Assembly (NCBI RefSeq): GCF_031157255.1
Contig: NZ_JAVIFX010000034.1
Location: 1 to 64,000, forward strand
From: Bradyrhizobium sp. LHD-71
Lineage (GTDB): Bacteria; Pseudomonadota; Alphaproteobacteria; Rhizobiales; Xanthobacteraceae
Direction of reading: 5' to 3'
Length of the DNA stretch: 64,000 nucleotides
The notes beneath the pieces were generated by a model. The model saw nothing but the letters and a program-made list of their open reading frames with translations, was not told where the DNA came from and did no database searches. How positions within the stretch are numbered: the stretch's first letter is position 1; each line of letters begins with the position of its first letter. Made by a program: the position numbers and the translations under genes. Positions 1-7,713 of this stretch are shown in pieces.

Positions 1-105
1 ACAAACTCGCTCTCGTCGCCTGCGCCAGAAAGCTTCTCGTCTTCGCCAATACCATCCTCGCCCGAAGCACTCCTTGGATCAAATCCCCGGCCGCCGTTTA
101 ATGGT

Positions 106-120
106 TGCTCGCAATGACGG
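106..120. repeat. fragment of a REP-like element
   Basis: The bases read tgctcgcaatgacgg, which matches the right arm of the fuller inverted repeat near 12739-12752. It lies in the non-coding stretch 1-141, downstream of the stop of the first gene. I see no left arm inside the window, so this is a fragment or half of an element that begins upstream. Nothing else in 1-141 looks coding. Confidence 0.4.
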
Positions 121-141
121 AGGCCAGCCGCGTCAGAACCG

Positions 142-1773
142 TCACTTATCCAGCCATACGTCATCATACCTTACGTAATTGTACTGGCTGTTGTCGTGCG
201 GGACGTAGTTCTTCACGTAAGAGTGCCAGCAATTTCCGGCGACGCTGAACTGGATGACCGGACGAGCGGTATCTTCCACCAGCAGACGCTCGATATCCCA
301 GACGAGGCGCTTGCGCTTCTCGCGGTCCATCTCGCGTGACTGGGCGGCGAGCAGCTTGTCGACGTCGGCGTTGCAGTACTGTGTGTAGTTGCGCTCCGAG
401 CCGCAAGAATAGTTCTCGACGATATTGCCGTCGGGATCGTCGACACTGACGCCCATGACGTTGAGGGCCAGCGTGTAATCCTTTCGCGCCATCCGCGCAT
501 ACCACTGCGGCGAGTCGATGATCTCCAGTTCCCCTTCGACGAAGATCTTCTTCAACTGGTCGATGACGATGACCGCCGGATCACGATAGGTGACGAGATT
601 GCGGGTCTGGACTTTAAGCTTCAGCGGATTGGCTTCGCTGAAGCCGTGCTTCTGCATCAGCTCACGCGCCCGCGCGACGTTCTTTGCGATGTCGGAGCCG
701 TAGCCGGTGAGCTGTTCCAGCATCTCTCGCGGCATGCCCCATTCGCCGACGGGTTTCGGCAGCATGGCGCCGCCGATCAGCGCCTTGCCTTCCATGAGGA
801 TCGTGTTCAGCGCGTTGCGATCGATGACCAATGACAGCGCGGTGCGGATGTCCGCATTGTCGAACGGCGGATTGACGCGATTGACCATCAGCGTCGCCAT
901 GGTTCCGGTCGGCACCATCTCGCAGACGGCCTGTGGCGTGCGCGCCTTGATATCGTTGAACAGGGGAACGCTGACGTCGGAGGGGAAGGTGATGTCGAAC
1001 TCGCCGGTCGAGAACGCCAGCATCCGCGTCGAACGATTCTCGACGATCTTGAAAGTGATCTCGTCGAGATACGGCCGGTCCTTTCTCCAGTAATCCGGGT
1101 TGCGCACCAGGCGGATCGAGTCGCCGCGCCTGAACTCGACGAACTTGAACGGCCCGGTGCCGACCGGACGGGTGCGCATCACATTCTGCGGAACATGACA
1201 CGGATAGACGGGCGAAAGTGCGCTCGCGAGCAGCGCGGGAAGGCTCGGCTGCGGCTCGCTCAGTTCGAACGTCGCTTCATAATCGCCGTTGATCGAAACG
1301 TCCTGCACCTTGTTGTACCAGACGCGGCGCGGGTTCCTGCGAAAGTCGGCCACCTCGCTCTTGCCGATCAGCATCCGCCAGGTGCACTGGACGTCCTTGG
1401 CCGTGAACGGCTTTCCGTCGTGCCATTTGACACCCTGGCGAAGCTTGAATGTCAGTTTCGTGTTGGTCGGATCCCACTGCCAGCTTTCGGCAAGGTCCGG
1501 GATGATAGTGTCGAGGCTCTCATGCACCTTGAGAGGATCGAACCTGACGAGATTGTTGAACACCGACGCGAACGGCGTCACCGAACCGATCGTCGATTCC
1601 TCGTGCAGCGACGCACTCGGCGGATTGTCGAGGACGTACAGGCGCAGCGTTCCACCGCGCTTGCCGCTCTCTGCCGCCGTCGCGGGAGATACGACCAGTG
1701 CCGCGACGAGCGCGACGACGGAGCAGGCAAGCGACCGGATCGTCGATTGCCGCAATGATGGTCTGGCACACAT
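142..1773 (-). CDS. ABC transporter substrate-binding protein, peptide/nickel (SBP_bac_5) family
   Basis: This 543-residue protein begins with a basic stretch and a hydrophobic segment ending near AATAAES (about residues 12-35), a Sec signal peptide for periplasmic export. The body follows the DppA/OppA family: a 'FNNLVRFDP' opening, 'ESWQWDPTNTKLTFKLRQGVKW' split around the family's 'W..D..T.TF.LR.GV.WHDG' signature, and 'GTGPFKFVEFRRGDSI' near the middle. Length is normal for the family. No permease or ATPase gene adjoins it, so it is a solitary receptor here and its ligand (peptide, opine or other compound) cannot be read from the sequence. It is divergent from the hydroxyacid dehydrogenase gene across about 90 bp. 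Confidence 0.9.
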   Translation of the reverse strand: MCARPSLRQSTIRSLACSVVALVAALVVSPATAAESGKRGGTLRLYVLDNPPSASLHEESTIGSVTPFASVFNNLVRFDPLKVHESLDTIIPDLAESWQWDPTNTKLTFKLRQGVKWHDGKPFTAKDVQCTWRMLIGKSEVADFRRNPRRVWYNKVQDVSINGDYEATFELSEPQPSLPALLASALSPVYPCHVPQNVMRTRPVGTGPFKFVEFRRGDSIRLVRNPDYWRKDRPYLDEITFKIVENRSTRMLAFSTGEFDITFPSDVSVPLFNDIKARTPQAVCEMVPTGTMATLMVNRVNPPFDNADIRTALSLVIDRNALNTILMEGKALIGGAMLPKPVGEWGMPREMLEQLTGYGSDIAKNVARARELMQKHGFSEANPLKLKVQTRNLVTYRDPAVIVIDQLKKIFVEGELEIIDSPQWYARMARKDYTLALNVMGVSVDDPDGNIVENYSCGSERNYTQYCNADVDKLLAAQSREMDREKRKRLVWDIERLLVEDTARPVIQFSVAGNCWHSYVKNYVPHDNSQYNYVRYDDVWLDK

Positions 1774-1864
1774 GTCAACCTCCCCCTATCTCTCTTCTTG
1801 TTTTGCGTAAGCTAACGCGCAGGTAAAGCGTGTGGTCAAGCTCGAATGCTTTGGGCAGAATGCA

Positions 1865-2923
1865 ATGCAGCCAGTCAAAATCCTCAGCCTCCAGCGTCTT
1901 TCCAGGGGCGCGGCGAAGAAGATCGAAGCGGTCGACGCGCGCGTTCAACTGACGGACGCCGGCGGCTGGTTCGACGGCGAAATCCGAGAGACCTGGCCTG
2001 AGTTCAACACACGTCGCTATATGACGGCGGACGCACAGGGTCATGGCAGTCGCGAAGAGCGAAACCGTCTGCTTTCGGACGCAGAAGTCGTTCTTGGAAG
2101 CTGGCCCTATCCGCTCGACCTCCGCCAACGTGCGCCCGCGTTGAAATGGTTTCATCAGCTTCCTGCCGGCGCGAGCAACCTGCGCATGGGAGATCTCTGG
2201 AACAGCGACGTCATGGTGACCACGTCACGCGGTGTCGGCAGCACGCTCGCCATTGCCGAGCACGCGCTCGCCGGCATCATGCATTTCGCCAAGAGCTTTC
2301 ATCAGGCAAATTTCGACCGCGTGGCCGGCGAGTTCGACGTCGCGGCCTATCGACCCCTGCTGCTCGACGGCAAAACCGCCTGCATCGTCGGCGCCGGCGG
2401 CATCGGCCAGGATGTCGGCCTGCTGTGTGCGGCGCTCGGCATGCGCGTGCTCGGCATCCGCCGTCGGCAGCATGGGAGCGCACCGTTGCCTGAAGGCTTC
2501 ATCCGGATGGGGACGGCCGCCGACCTCGATGGATTTCTTGCGCAAAGCGATTTCGTGATCGTCTGCGCGCAATGGACGCCGGAAACGACGAAGCTGATCA
2601 ACAAGCAGCGGTTCGCGGCGATGAAAGACGGGGCGACCCTGGTCAATATCGCCCGCGGCGAGATCATCGATGAAGACGCGCTGCTGGATGCCTTGAAAGC
2701 TGATCGCCTGCGCGGGGTCGCGCTCGACGTCTATGTCGGCGAATTCGAGCATCTGCCGCCGGATACGCTGTGGTCCGACCCGCGCGTGCTGATCACACCG
2801 CACACCTCCGGCGCCGCCGACGACAACCGCCACGGCGGCATCGACCTGTTCTGCGAAAACTTGCGTGCATACATCGACGGGCGGGCACTGCAAAACGTAG
2901 TCGACTGGCAGCGGGGGTATTAG
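1865..2923 (+). CDS. D-2-hydroxyacid dehydrogenase (NAD-dependent)
   Basis: It belongs to the D-isomer-specific 2-hydroxyacid dehydrogenase family, which interconverts 2-oxo and D-2-hydroxy acids with NAD(P)H in the cytoplasm. The Rossmann fingerprint GAGGIG lies near residues 176-181. The catalytic Arg lies in 'NIARGE', the family Glu in the following 'EFEHLP' segment, and the catalytic His in 'ITPHTSG' near the end. I place the start at the ATG at 1865 (352 residues), because the homologous fold begins just after it. An in-frame GTG at 1832 would add 11 residues of no clear homology. Neither start has a strong ribosome binding site. The substrate is not predictable. It is divergent from the upstream binding-protein gene, so the pair may share a promoter region. 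Confidence 0.88.
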   Translation: MQPVKILSLQRLSRGAAKKIEAVDARVQLTDAGGWFDGEIRETWPEFNTRRYMTADAQGHGSREERNRLLSDAEVVLGSWPYPLDLRQRAPALKWFHQLPAGASNLRMGDLWNSDVMVTTSRGVGSTLAIAEHALAGIMHFAKSFHQANFDRVAGEFDVAAYRPLLLDGKTACIVGAGGIGQDVGLLCAALGMRVLGIRRRQHGSAPLPEGFIRMGTAADLDGFLAQSDFVIVCAQWTPETTKLINKQRFAAMKDGATLVNIARGEIIDEDALLDALKADRLRGVALDVYVGEFEHLPPDTLWSDPRVLITPHTSGAADDNRHGGIDLFCENLRAYIDGRALQNVVDWQRGY

Positions 2924-2982
2924 GCCCGATTGACGCAAGCCGGGTGTAAAGCGGATGCATTTAGCCATCCGTGGTGACCGGC

Positions 2983-3960
2983 CTAATCGGCCTTGATGCC
3001 CGCGAACTTGATCACCCTCGCCCACTTTTCCGTAGCTTCGGAGATGATCGCCCCGAATTCCGCGGGCGAGCCCCCAAGCACTGTGCCGCCCAGCTCGACG
3101 ATACGGGCCTGGACTTTGCTATCGGCGAGGCCGGCATTGAGCTCCTTGTTCAGCATCGTGATGATTTCGGTCGGCGTGTTCCGGGGCACGCCAATGCCCG
3201 CAAAGCCACTGGCCTCATAGCCGGGGACAAAGTCTGCAACCGTTGGAACGTCCGGCAACACGTCCAATCGGGACGCGGTCGTTACCGCCAGGGCGCGCAG
3301 CTTGCCAGCCTTGATGTGCTCGATCGACTCCGACATCGGGCTGAAAATCACCTGTATGTGGCCGCCGACCAGGTCGGTCGTCGCAGGCGCGCCGCCCCGA
3401 TACGGAACGTGAACCAGATTCACGTCGGCCATCATCTTGAAGAGTTCGCAGGCAATGTTTTGCGGGGTGCCGCTGCCGGCCGACCCGTAGTTGATCTTGC
3501 CCGGGTTGGCCTTGGCATAGGCGATGAACTCAGGGATCGTCGTGACGGGGACCGACGGATGCACCACGACGACGTAGGCCAGCCGCGCCGCGCACACGAC
3601 CGGCGCGATGTCCCGGACGAAGTCAAAATTGAGATTTGTATAGAGCGCGGCATTGATCGCATGCGGGGTCACGACTTGAAGCAGTGTGTAGCCATCCGCA
3701 GGCGCCTTGGCGACCGCCTCGGTCCCGATGTTGCCGCTGGCGCCGGGGCGGTTCTCGACAATGAATTGCTGGCCGAGACGATCGGAAAGCCATTGTCCCA
3801 TCAAGCGCGCCTGGATGTCGGTGGCCCCGCCGGCAGGAAAGCCGACGATGATGCGCACCGGCCGTGACGGATAGGCTTGCGCGCGGGCAATGCGAGGCAT
3901 GGTCGGCAACGCAGTGGCACTCATGGCAAGATGCAGGAATGTGCGGCGGGAAAATTTCAT
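2983..3960 (-). CDS. Bug-family tripartite tricarboxylate transporter substrate-binding receptor
   Basis: This 325-residue periplasmic receptor carries the family marks 'YPSRPVRIIVGFPAGGATD', 'VENRPGASGNIGTE' and 'APADGYTLL' in the first third, and 'DVPTVADFVPGYEASGF' later. The N terminus KFSRRTFLHLAMSATAL has the twin-arginine pattern, so Tat export is likely. I chose the ATG at 3960 because GAGGGGGG sits just upstream; a start at 3975 would bury that site inside the gene. Bug proteins usually bind carboxylates or small polar aromatics. No TctA or TctB gene is adjacent, so this is an orphan receptor, divergent from the kinase gene that follows. Confidence 0.92.
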   Translation of the reverse strand: MKFSRRTFLHLAMSATALPTMPRIARAQAYPSRPVRIIVGFPAGGATDIQARLMGQWLSDRLGQQFIVENRPGASGNIGTEAVAKAPADGYTLLQVVTPHAINAALYTNLNFDFVRDIAPVVCAARLAYVVVVHPSVPVTTIPEFIAYAKANPGKINYGSAGSGTPQNIACELFKMMADVNLVHVPYRGGAPATTDLVGGHIQVIFSPMSESIEHIKAGKLRALAVTTASRLDVLPDVPTVADFVPGYEASGFAGIGVPRNTPTEIITMLNKELNAGLADSKVQARIVELGGTVLGGSPAEFGAIISEATEKWARVIKFAGIKAD

Positions 3961-4147
3961 GGTGCCCCCCTCCATGTGTCACTACGTCGCGGACATGCAA
4001 TCCGGCGGGACACGCTGCGGGAAGAGGCTACACCTGACCTGTACGGAGTTGGAAGGGCGAATGTCTCCTCTCGGCCAGTGACGAGCTGGCGGCCGAGCGA
4101 GCCTTGCGGTACACCGTCGCGATTGGAACCATATCAGTACGTTTGGC

Positions 4148-5215
4148 ATGAGAGCGGAGCCCTTGCGAACTGTGGCCGACGCCGGACGTATTACAGAGGC
4201 ACTGCGTCGATCTGGTGCGGCAGGTTCGGCGCGGGTCAGCAATGTCGCAGTGCTGAGCTCGCTGAGGAAAGCCCGCTCCCATACACTGCGGCTGCGGCTG
4301 AGCTATGAAGGTTCGGCCAGAGGCGCACCAGGTTCTATCATTCTGAAGATGGGCGACCTCGACAGCGAAGGTCTTCCGTCTTACGCAAATCGTCATGAGA
4401 TCGTTTTCTATCGTGACGTTTCGCCGGCCCTCTCAGGGCACGTTGTGCCGTTCTGTTTTGAAGCCGTCGAGGCCACCGAAGCCAGCGCGTGGCATCTGCT
4501 GCTCGAAGACCTGACGGACTCGCACTTTATTGCCACCGAATGGCCGCTCCCGCCGACGCCGATGCAAAGCGAGAGCATGGTGCAAACGCTTGCCCGGTTC
4601 CACGCCGCCTGGTGGGATCGTTCGTGCCTCGGCGTTTCGGTGGGAAGCTGGCGCGACGCGGCCACGTTAGCCAAAGGTCTGCGGAATTTCGCAGAGCAGT
4701 TCGCACGCTTCAACAATCGCTACCCAGAACTGATACCTGCCGACAGGCGCGCGTTGTACGAAGGATTGCTCGACAACGCCCCTCGCCTGCTCGCGCGATA
4801 CCATTCGCGTCGCCATCTGACGCTCATCCACGGCGATGCGCATCCATGGAATTTCTTTCTTCCGCGACCCGGGAGCGGCGGCGACGTCAAACTCATCGAT
4901 TGGGAAGATTGGAGCATCAACACTGCCACCGATGACCTCGCTTATATGATCTCAATGCTGTGGTATCCGGATCGAAGGCGCAGAATGGAACGGCCGCTGC
5001 TGGACCTCTACCATGCCGAGCTCCTGGCTCAGGGCGTAAGTGGATACGACCGTCAGGCTCTGGACGATGACTATCGCCTGTCCGTGCTTTGGCTGATTAC
5101 CCGACCGATACACCAAGCGATGATCAACATTCCCGCGCGCGTCTGGTGGAACAACTTCGAGCGCATCATGCTGGCGGTGGACGACCTCCGCTGCCGCGAT
5201 CTGCTAGTCCGGTAA
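4148..5215 (+). CDS. phosphotransferase-family protein (aminoglycoside phosphotransferase/choline kinase fold)
   Basis: The 355-residue sequence has the catalytic loop of the APH/choline-kinase fold, 'LIHGDAHPWNFF' (Brenner-type HGD....N, roughly residues 228-239), followed by the metal-binding 'LIDWEDWS' about 15 residues later. An N-terminal lobe with 'IILKMG' provides the nucleotide-contacting lysine. The family phosphorylates small molecules such as aminoglycosides, choline, ecdysteroids or acyl derivatives. Nothing here singles out a drug, and the environmental context argues against a resistance role. It lies 187 bp from the divergent Bug receptor gene. The 210 bp after it contain a GGCCGG/CCGGCC hairpin at 5234-5251 without a T tract. 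Confidence 0.82.
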   Translation: MRAEPLRTVADAGRITEALRRSGAAGSARVSNVAVLSSLRKARSHTLRLRLSYEGSARGAPGSIILKMGDLDSEGLPSYANRHEIVFYRDVSPALSGHVVPFCFEAVEATEASAWHLLLEDLTDSHFIATEWPLPPTPMQSESMVQTLARFHAAWWDRSCLGVSVGSWRDAATLAKGLRNFAEQFARFNNRYPELIPADRRALYEGLLDNAPRLLARYHSRRHLTLIHGDAHPWNFFLPRPGSGGDVKLIDWEDWSINTATDDLAYMISMLWYPDRRRRMERPLLDLYHAELLAQGVSGYDRQALDDDYRLSVLWLITRPIHQAMINIPARVWWNNFERIMLAVDDLRCRDLLVR

Positions 5216-5425
5216 CCATTGCACGTGGCTTGCGGCCGGAGATGCCCGGCCAGGATTCCATTCGGGCATGCAATTTCGCTTTCGATGACTTTGCACGCCT
5301 TGAAAGGACAAAGCGCCGCAAGCAAACCCGCCCGCGCTGGATCTGAGCTATACTTCAGGTCATCCTGCGAACGCTGAACACTCAAATCGGCTTTTCACGG
5401 ACCCGCTCCAGAAAGGAGACAGGCC

Positions 5426-5548
5426 ATGAACAGTGAAGCGATACTTCCCGTTGTAACCGTCACTGACGCACCGGATTCATATTCCGATCTTGTCGACTCC
5501 GCTCGGACCGACGGTGAGGGAGATCGTCTTCGGACGGCATGGAGGTGA
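5426..5548 (+). CDS. small open frame of 40 residues with a strong ribosome binding site, unknown
   Basis: An ATG at 5426 is preceded by GAAAGGAGAC, one of the best Shine-Dalgarno sequences in the window, and opens a 40-codon frame ending at TGA 5546-5548. The peptide starts MNSEAILPVVTVTDAP and is acidic in the middle, with no signal peptide or membrane segment. I do not recognise it. It could be a genuine small protein, a leader peptide, or the surviving 5' end of a gene cut short by deletion. The reductase gene starts 67 bp downstream, so the two may be cotranscribed. Confidence 0.4.
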   Translation: MNSEAILPVVTVTDAPDSYSDLVDSARTDGEGDRLRTAWR

Positions 5549-5615
5549 AGGGCGCGCGGCATATCATACCGACTCTCATCAAAGATCTCCTGTCACCGAC
5601 AAGGAAGGATCAATC

Positions 5616-6380
5616 ATGAAGTTCGTCGTGATCGGCGGCAGCGGCCTGATCGGCTCGAAGACCGTCGCCATTCTGCGTCAGGGCGGCCACGAGGTCGTCG
5701 CCGCTTCACCCAAAAGCGGCATCAACACCATCACCGGCGAGGGCCTCAAGCTGGCCATGGCCGGCACGACGGTGGTGATCGACCTTGCCAACTCGCCTGC
5801 ATTCGAGAATGCAGCGGTGTTGAAATTTTTCGAAACCTCCGGCCGCAACCTTCTTGCGGCGGAGGTCGCGGCAGGCGTGCGGCACCATGTGGTGCTATCC
5901 ATCGTCGGAACCGACCGGATGCCCGACAATGGCTATTTCCGCGCCAAGGTCTCCCAGGAGAAACTCGTCGAAGCCTCCGGCATTCCCTACACGATCGTGC
6001 GCTCGACCCAGTTCCTGGAGTTCCTCGGCGGCATCGCCGCTTCAGGTGCGCAAGGAAACGTCGTCAGGCTGTCACCCGGACTGTTTCAGCCCATTGCGGC
6101 GGACGACGTCGCGGCCTTCGTCGCCGATGTGGCGCTCGCGCCGCCGCGAAACGGCATCGTCGAGATTTCCGGGCCCGAACGAGCGCCGTTCAACGAAATC
6201 GTCGCGCGCTATCTGAAGGCGATTGGCGACCCGCGTGAGGTCGTCAGCGACCCCGAGGCCCGATACTTCGGCGGCCGGGTCGAGGAGCACTCGCTCGTAC
6301 CCTTGGGCGAAGTGCGCCTCGGCCGCATTGGTCTTGACGAATGGCTCCGCCGCTCACGGGCGCGCATCCAACCGGGCTAG
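5616..6380 (+). CDS. NmrA-type SDR (NAD(P)-binding) protein
   Basis: An atypical short-chain dehydrogenase of 254 residues. It opens with MKFVVIGGSGLIGSKTV, the GGSGxIG nucleotide-binding loop of extended or atypical SDRs, and has 'IPYTIVRSTQFLEF' in the middle, a hallmark of NmrA/YesF-like proteins that act on or sense NAD(P)H and quinones. No YxxxK active-site pair is obvious, as is common in the NmrA group. The start at 5616 follows AAGGAAGG. A longer in-frame opening from 5490 has no family similarity. It converges with the cyclase-family gene: the stop ends at 6380 and the neighbour's stop begins at 6382. Confidence 0.87.
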   Translation: MKFVVIGGSGLIGSKTVAILRQGGHEVVAASPKSGINTITGEGLKLAMAGTTVVIDLANSPAFENAAVLKFFETSGRNLLAAEVAAGVRHHVVLSIVGTDRMPDNGYFRAKVSQEKLVEASGIPYTIVRSTQFLEFLGGIAASGAQGNVVRLSPGLFQPIAADDVAAFVADVALAPPRNGIVEISGPERAPFNEIVARYLKAIGDPREVVSDPEARYFGGRVEEHSLVPLGEVRLGRIGLDEWLRRSRARIQPG

Positions 6381-6381
6381 A

Positions 6382-7428
6382 TCAACGCAGAGCGAGCGGC
6401 CGCAAGGCCGTGCCGGCGACTGTGCCGCGTATGGCGTTCGTGGTCAGGATATAGGCGAACTCGTAGGCGCGATCGGCGGCAAGCTGCTCGAGGTTGTTAA
6501 ACTCGAGGATGTGGACGCCCTGCTGGACGAGCAGATAGACGTGAACCGGATTGAAGCTGCCGCCGACAGCCTGCGAGTCCGCCGGCTTCGGCGGCACATA
6601 TTCGAGCCCGGACGTATCGGAACCGATGATCAGCGCGCCCTTCTCCTCGACCAGCCACTTCGCCGCTGTCAGGCCGAGACCGGCCGAGTCATGCTGGGCG
6701 AGCTTGGCGTGGTCGCGACCGTTCTCGCCCCAGTAGCGCGCGGTTCCGGTACGCAACAGAACGACGGAGCCTGGCGTGACGTCAACGTTCTGCGCCCTCA
6801 GCGCGCCCTCGATGTCCGCGACGGTGATTTCATAGGACGCCGGAAGGGCCTCCATGTTCTTGAACCCCGCGACGTCGACCAGGACGCCGCGTGCGACGAC
6901 CGGCGGGATCGTCGTCACGTCAGCCTTGCGGAGACCGAAGTCGCCGCCCCATTCGTCCGCCCTAAAGCCGTTGTAGAACTCGTTGTTGGGGCCGTGGGTG
7001 ATGTGGCCGAGCCCGTCGATCTGGGTGGCCACGTTGTCGTTCATGAAGATCGCGTTGCTATGCCAGGCGGTGTGGCCGGTATTGCCACCCTCCGGCGTGG
7101 CGAACGACAGGTCCTTCTGGCTCCTCACACCCGCAGGCGAGCGGAAGCTCATGACTTCGCCCGGGCTGTGGCCCGGCCATTTGTAAGAATAGCGGTCGTA
7201 GGCAAGACCGAGATCATAGGCTTTGCCCTGTGTCACAAGCTTCAAGGCAGCCAGACGCGACGCATCGGTCATCTCGTTGAGGTTTCCGACTTCGTCGTGG
7301 GGTCCCCAGACCCAGCCCCAGCCCTTTCCCTTTGTCCACTTCTTCATGCCGCCGTCCTGCGCATCGGCACCGCCGGCTGCGAGGGCGAGAGCGGCCACGG
7401 CGAGCAGGCATCGCGAAACTGCCTTCAT
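6382..7428 (-). CDS. secreted cyclase-family (kynurenine formamidase-like) hydrolase
   Basis: This 348-residue protein has a Sec signal peptide (residues 1-23, cleaved after GGADA). The rest has the cyclase fold (PF04199 type), which includes kynurenine formamidase and isatin hydrolase: 'GPHDEVGNLN', 'GGNTGHTAWHSN', then 'NVATQIDGLGH' at 132-142. The usual metal motif HxGTHxDxxxH is altered: Asn132 and Gln136 replace two histidines, while Asp138 and His142 remain. Such variants occur in this family, so activity may persist with a different metal geometry. GGGGAGGATGCC precedes the ATG. The substrate is unknown; a cyclic amide or lactone is plausible. Confidence 0.85.
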   Translation of the reverse strand: MKAVSRCLLAVAALALAAGGADAQDGGMKKWTKGKGWGWVWGPHDEVGNLNEMTDASRLAALKLVTQGKAYDLGLAYDRYSYKWPGHSPGEVMSFRSPAGVRSQKDLSFATPEGGNTGHTAWHSNAIFMNDNVATQIDGLGHITHGPNNEFYNGFRADEWGGDFGLRKADVTTIPPVVARGVLVDVAGFKNMEALPASYEITVADIEGALRAQNVDVTPGSVVLLRTGTARYWGENGRDHAKLAQHDSAGLGLTAAKWLVEEKGALIIGSDTSGLEYVPPKPADSQAVGGSFNPVHVYLLVQQGVHILEFNNLEQLAADRAYEFAYILTTNAIRGTVAGTALRPLALR

Positions 7429-7533
7429 GGCATCCTCCCCGGAACGATTTATGGATGGCTTTGAGTCCGGACAGACTAGGCCCGAGCGAAACGTGGATCA
7501 ACGAGATTGCGACGGCGGTTCAAACCTTCAAAC

Positions 7534-7666
7534 AACGGCGTCGCTTCGCTCGCCTATGGAAGGCGGGCATCCAATACTCCACAGCGAGCGTAGCCCGGAT
7601 GGAGCGAAGCGAAATCCGGGGCCGATTCAGTGATCCCGCATTGCGCTTCGCTCCATGCGGGCTACA
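7534..7666. repeat. REP-like palindromic repeat in the gap before the carboxylase gene
   Basis: The 285-bp gap 7429-7713 has no gene. It contains two repeat pieces. Bases 7534-7560 (aacggcgtcgcttcgct followed by cgcctatgga) recur at 12651-12680 with a 3-bp difference. Bases from about 7591 to 7666 form a long inverted repeat: gtagcccggatggagcgaag pairs with the segment ending atgcgggctac, with one mismatch over about 22 bp. This type of element is common between Bradyrhizobium-group genes. It could act as a transcript-end hairpin for the carboxylase gene on the minus strand. Confidence 0.65.
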
Positions 7667-7713
7667 GCTGAATCTGTGGAAGCCGCTGCGTCCCGTTACA
7701 TTGGGACGAAATC

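Noticed and set aside
4148-5215. aminoglycoside resistance gene
   Set aside because: Only the general kinase fold is visible; no resistance-class features or mobile context are present.
5234-5251. GGCCGG/CCGGCC hairpin as a terminator after the kinase gene
   Set aside because: The stem is only 6 bp and no T run follows; it could be chance in GC-rich DNA.
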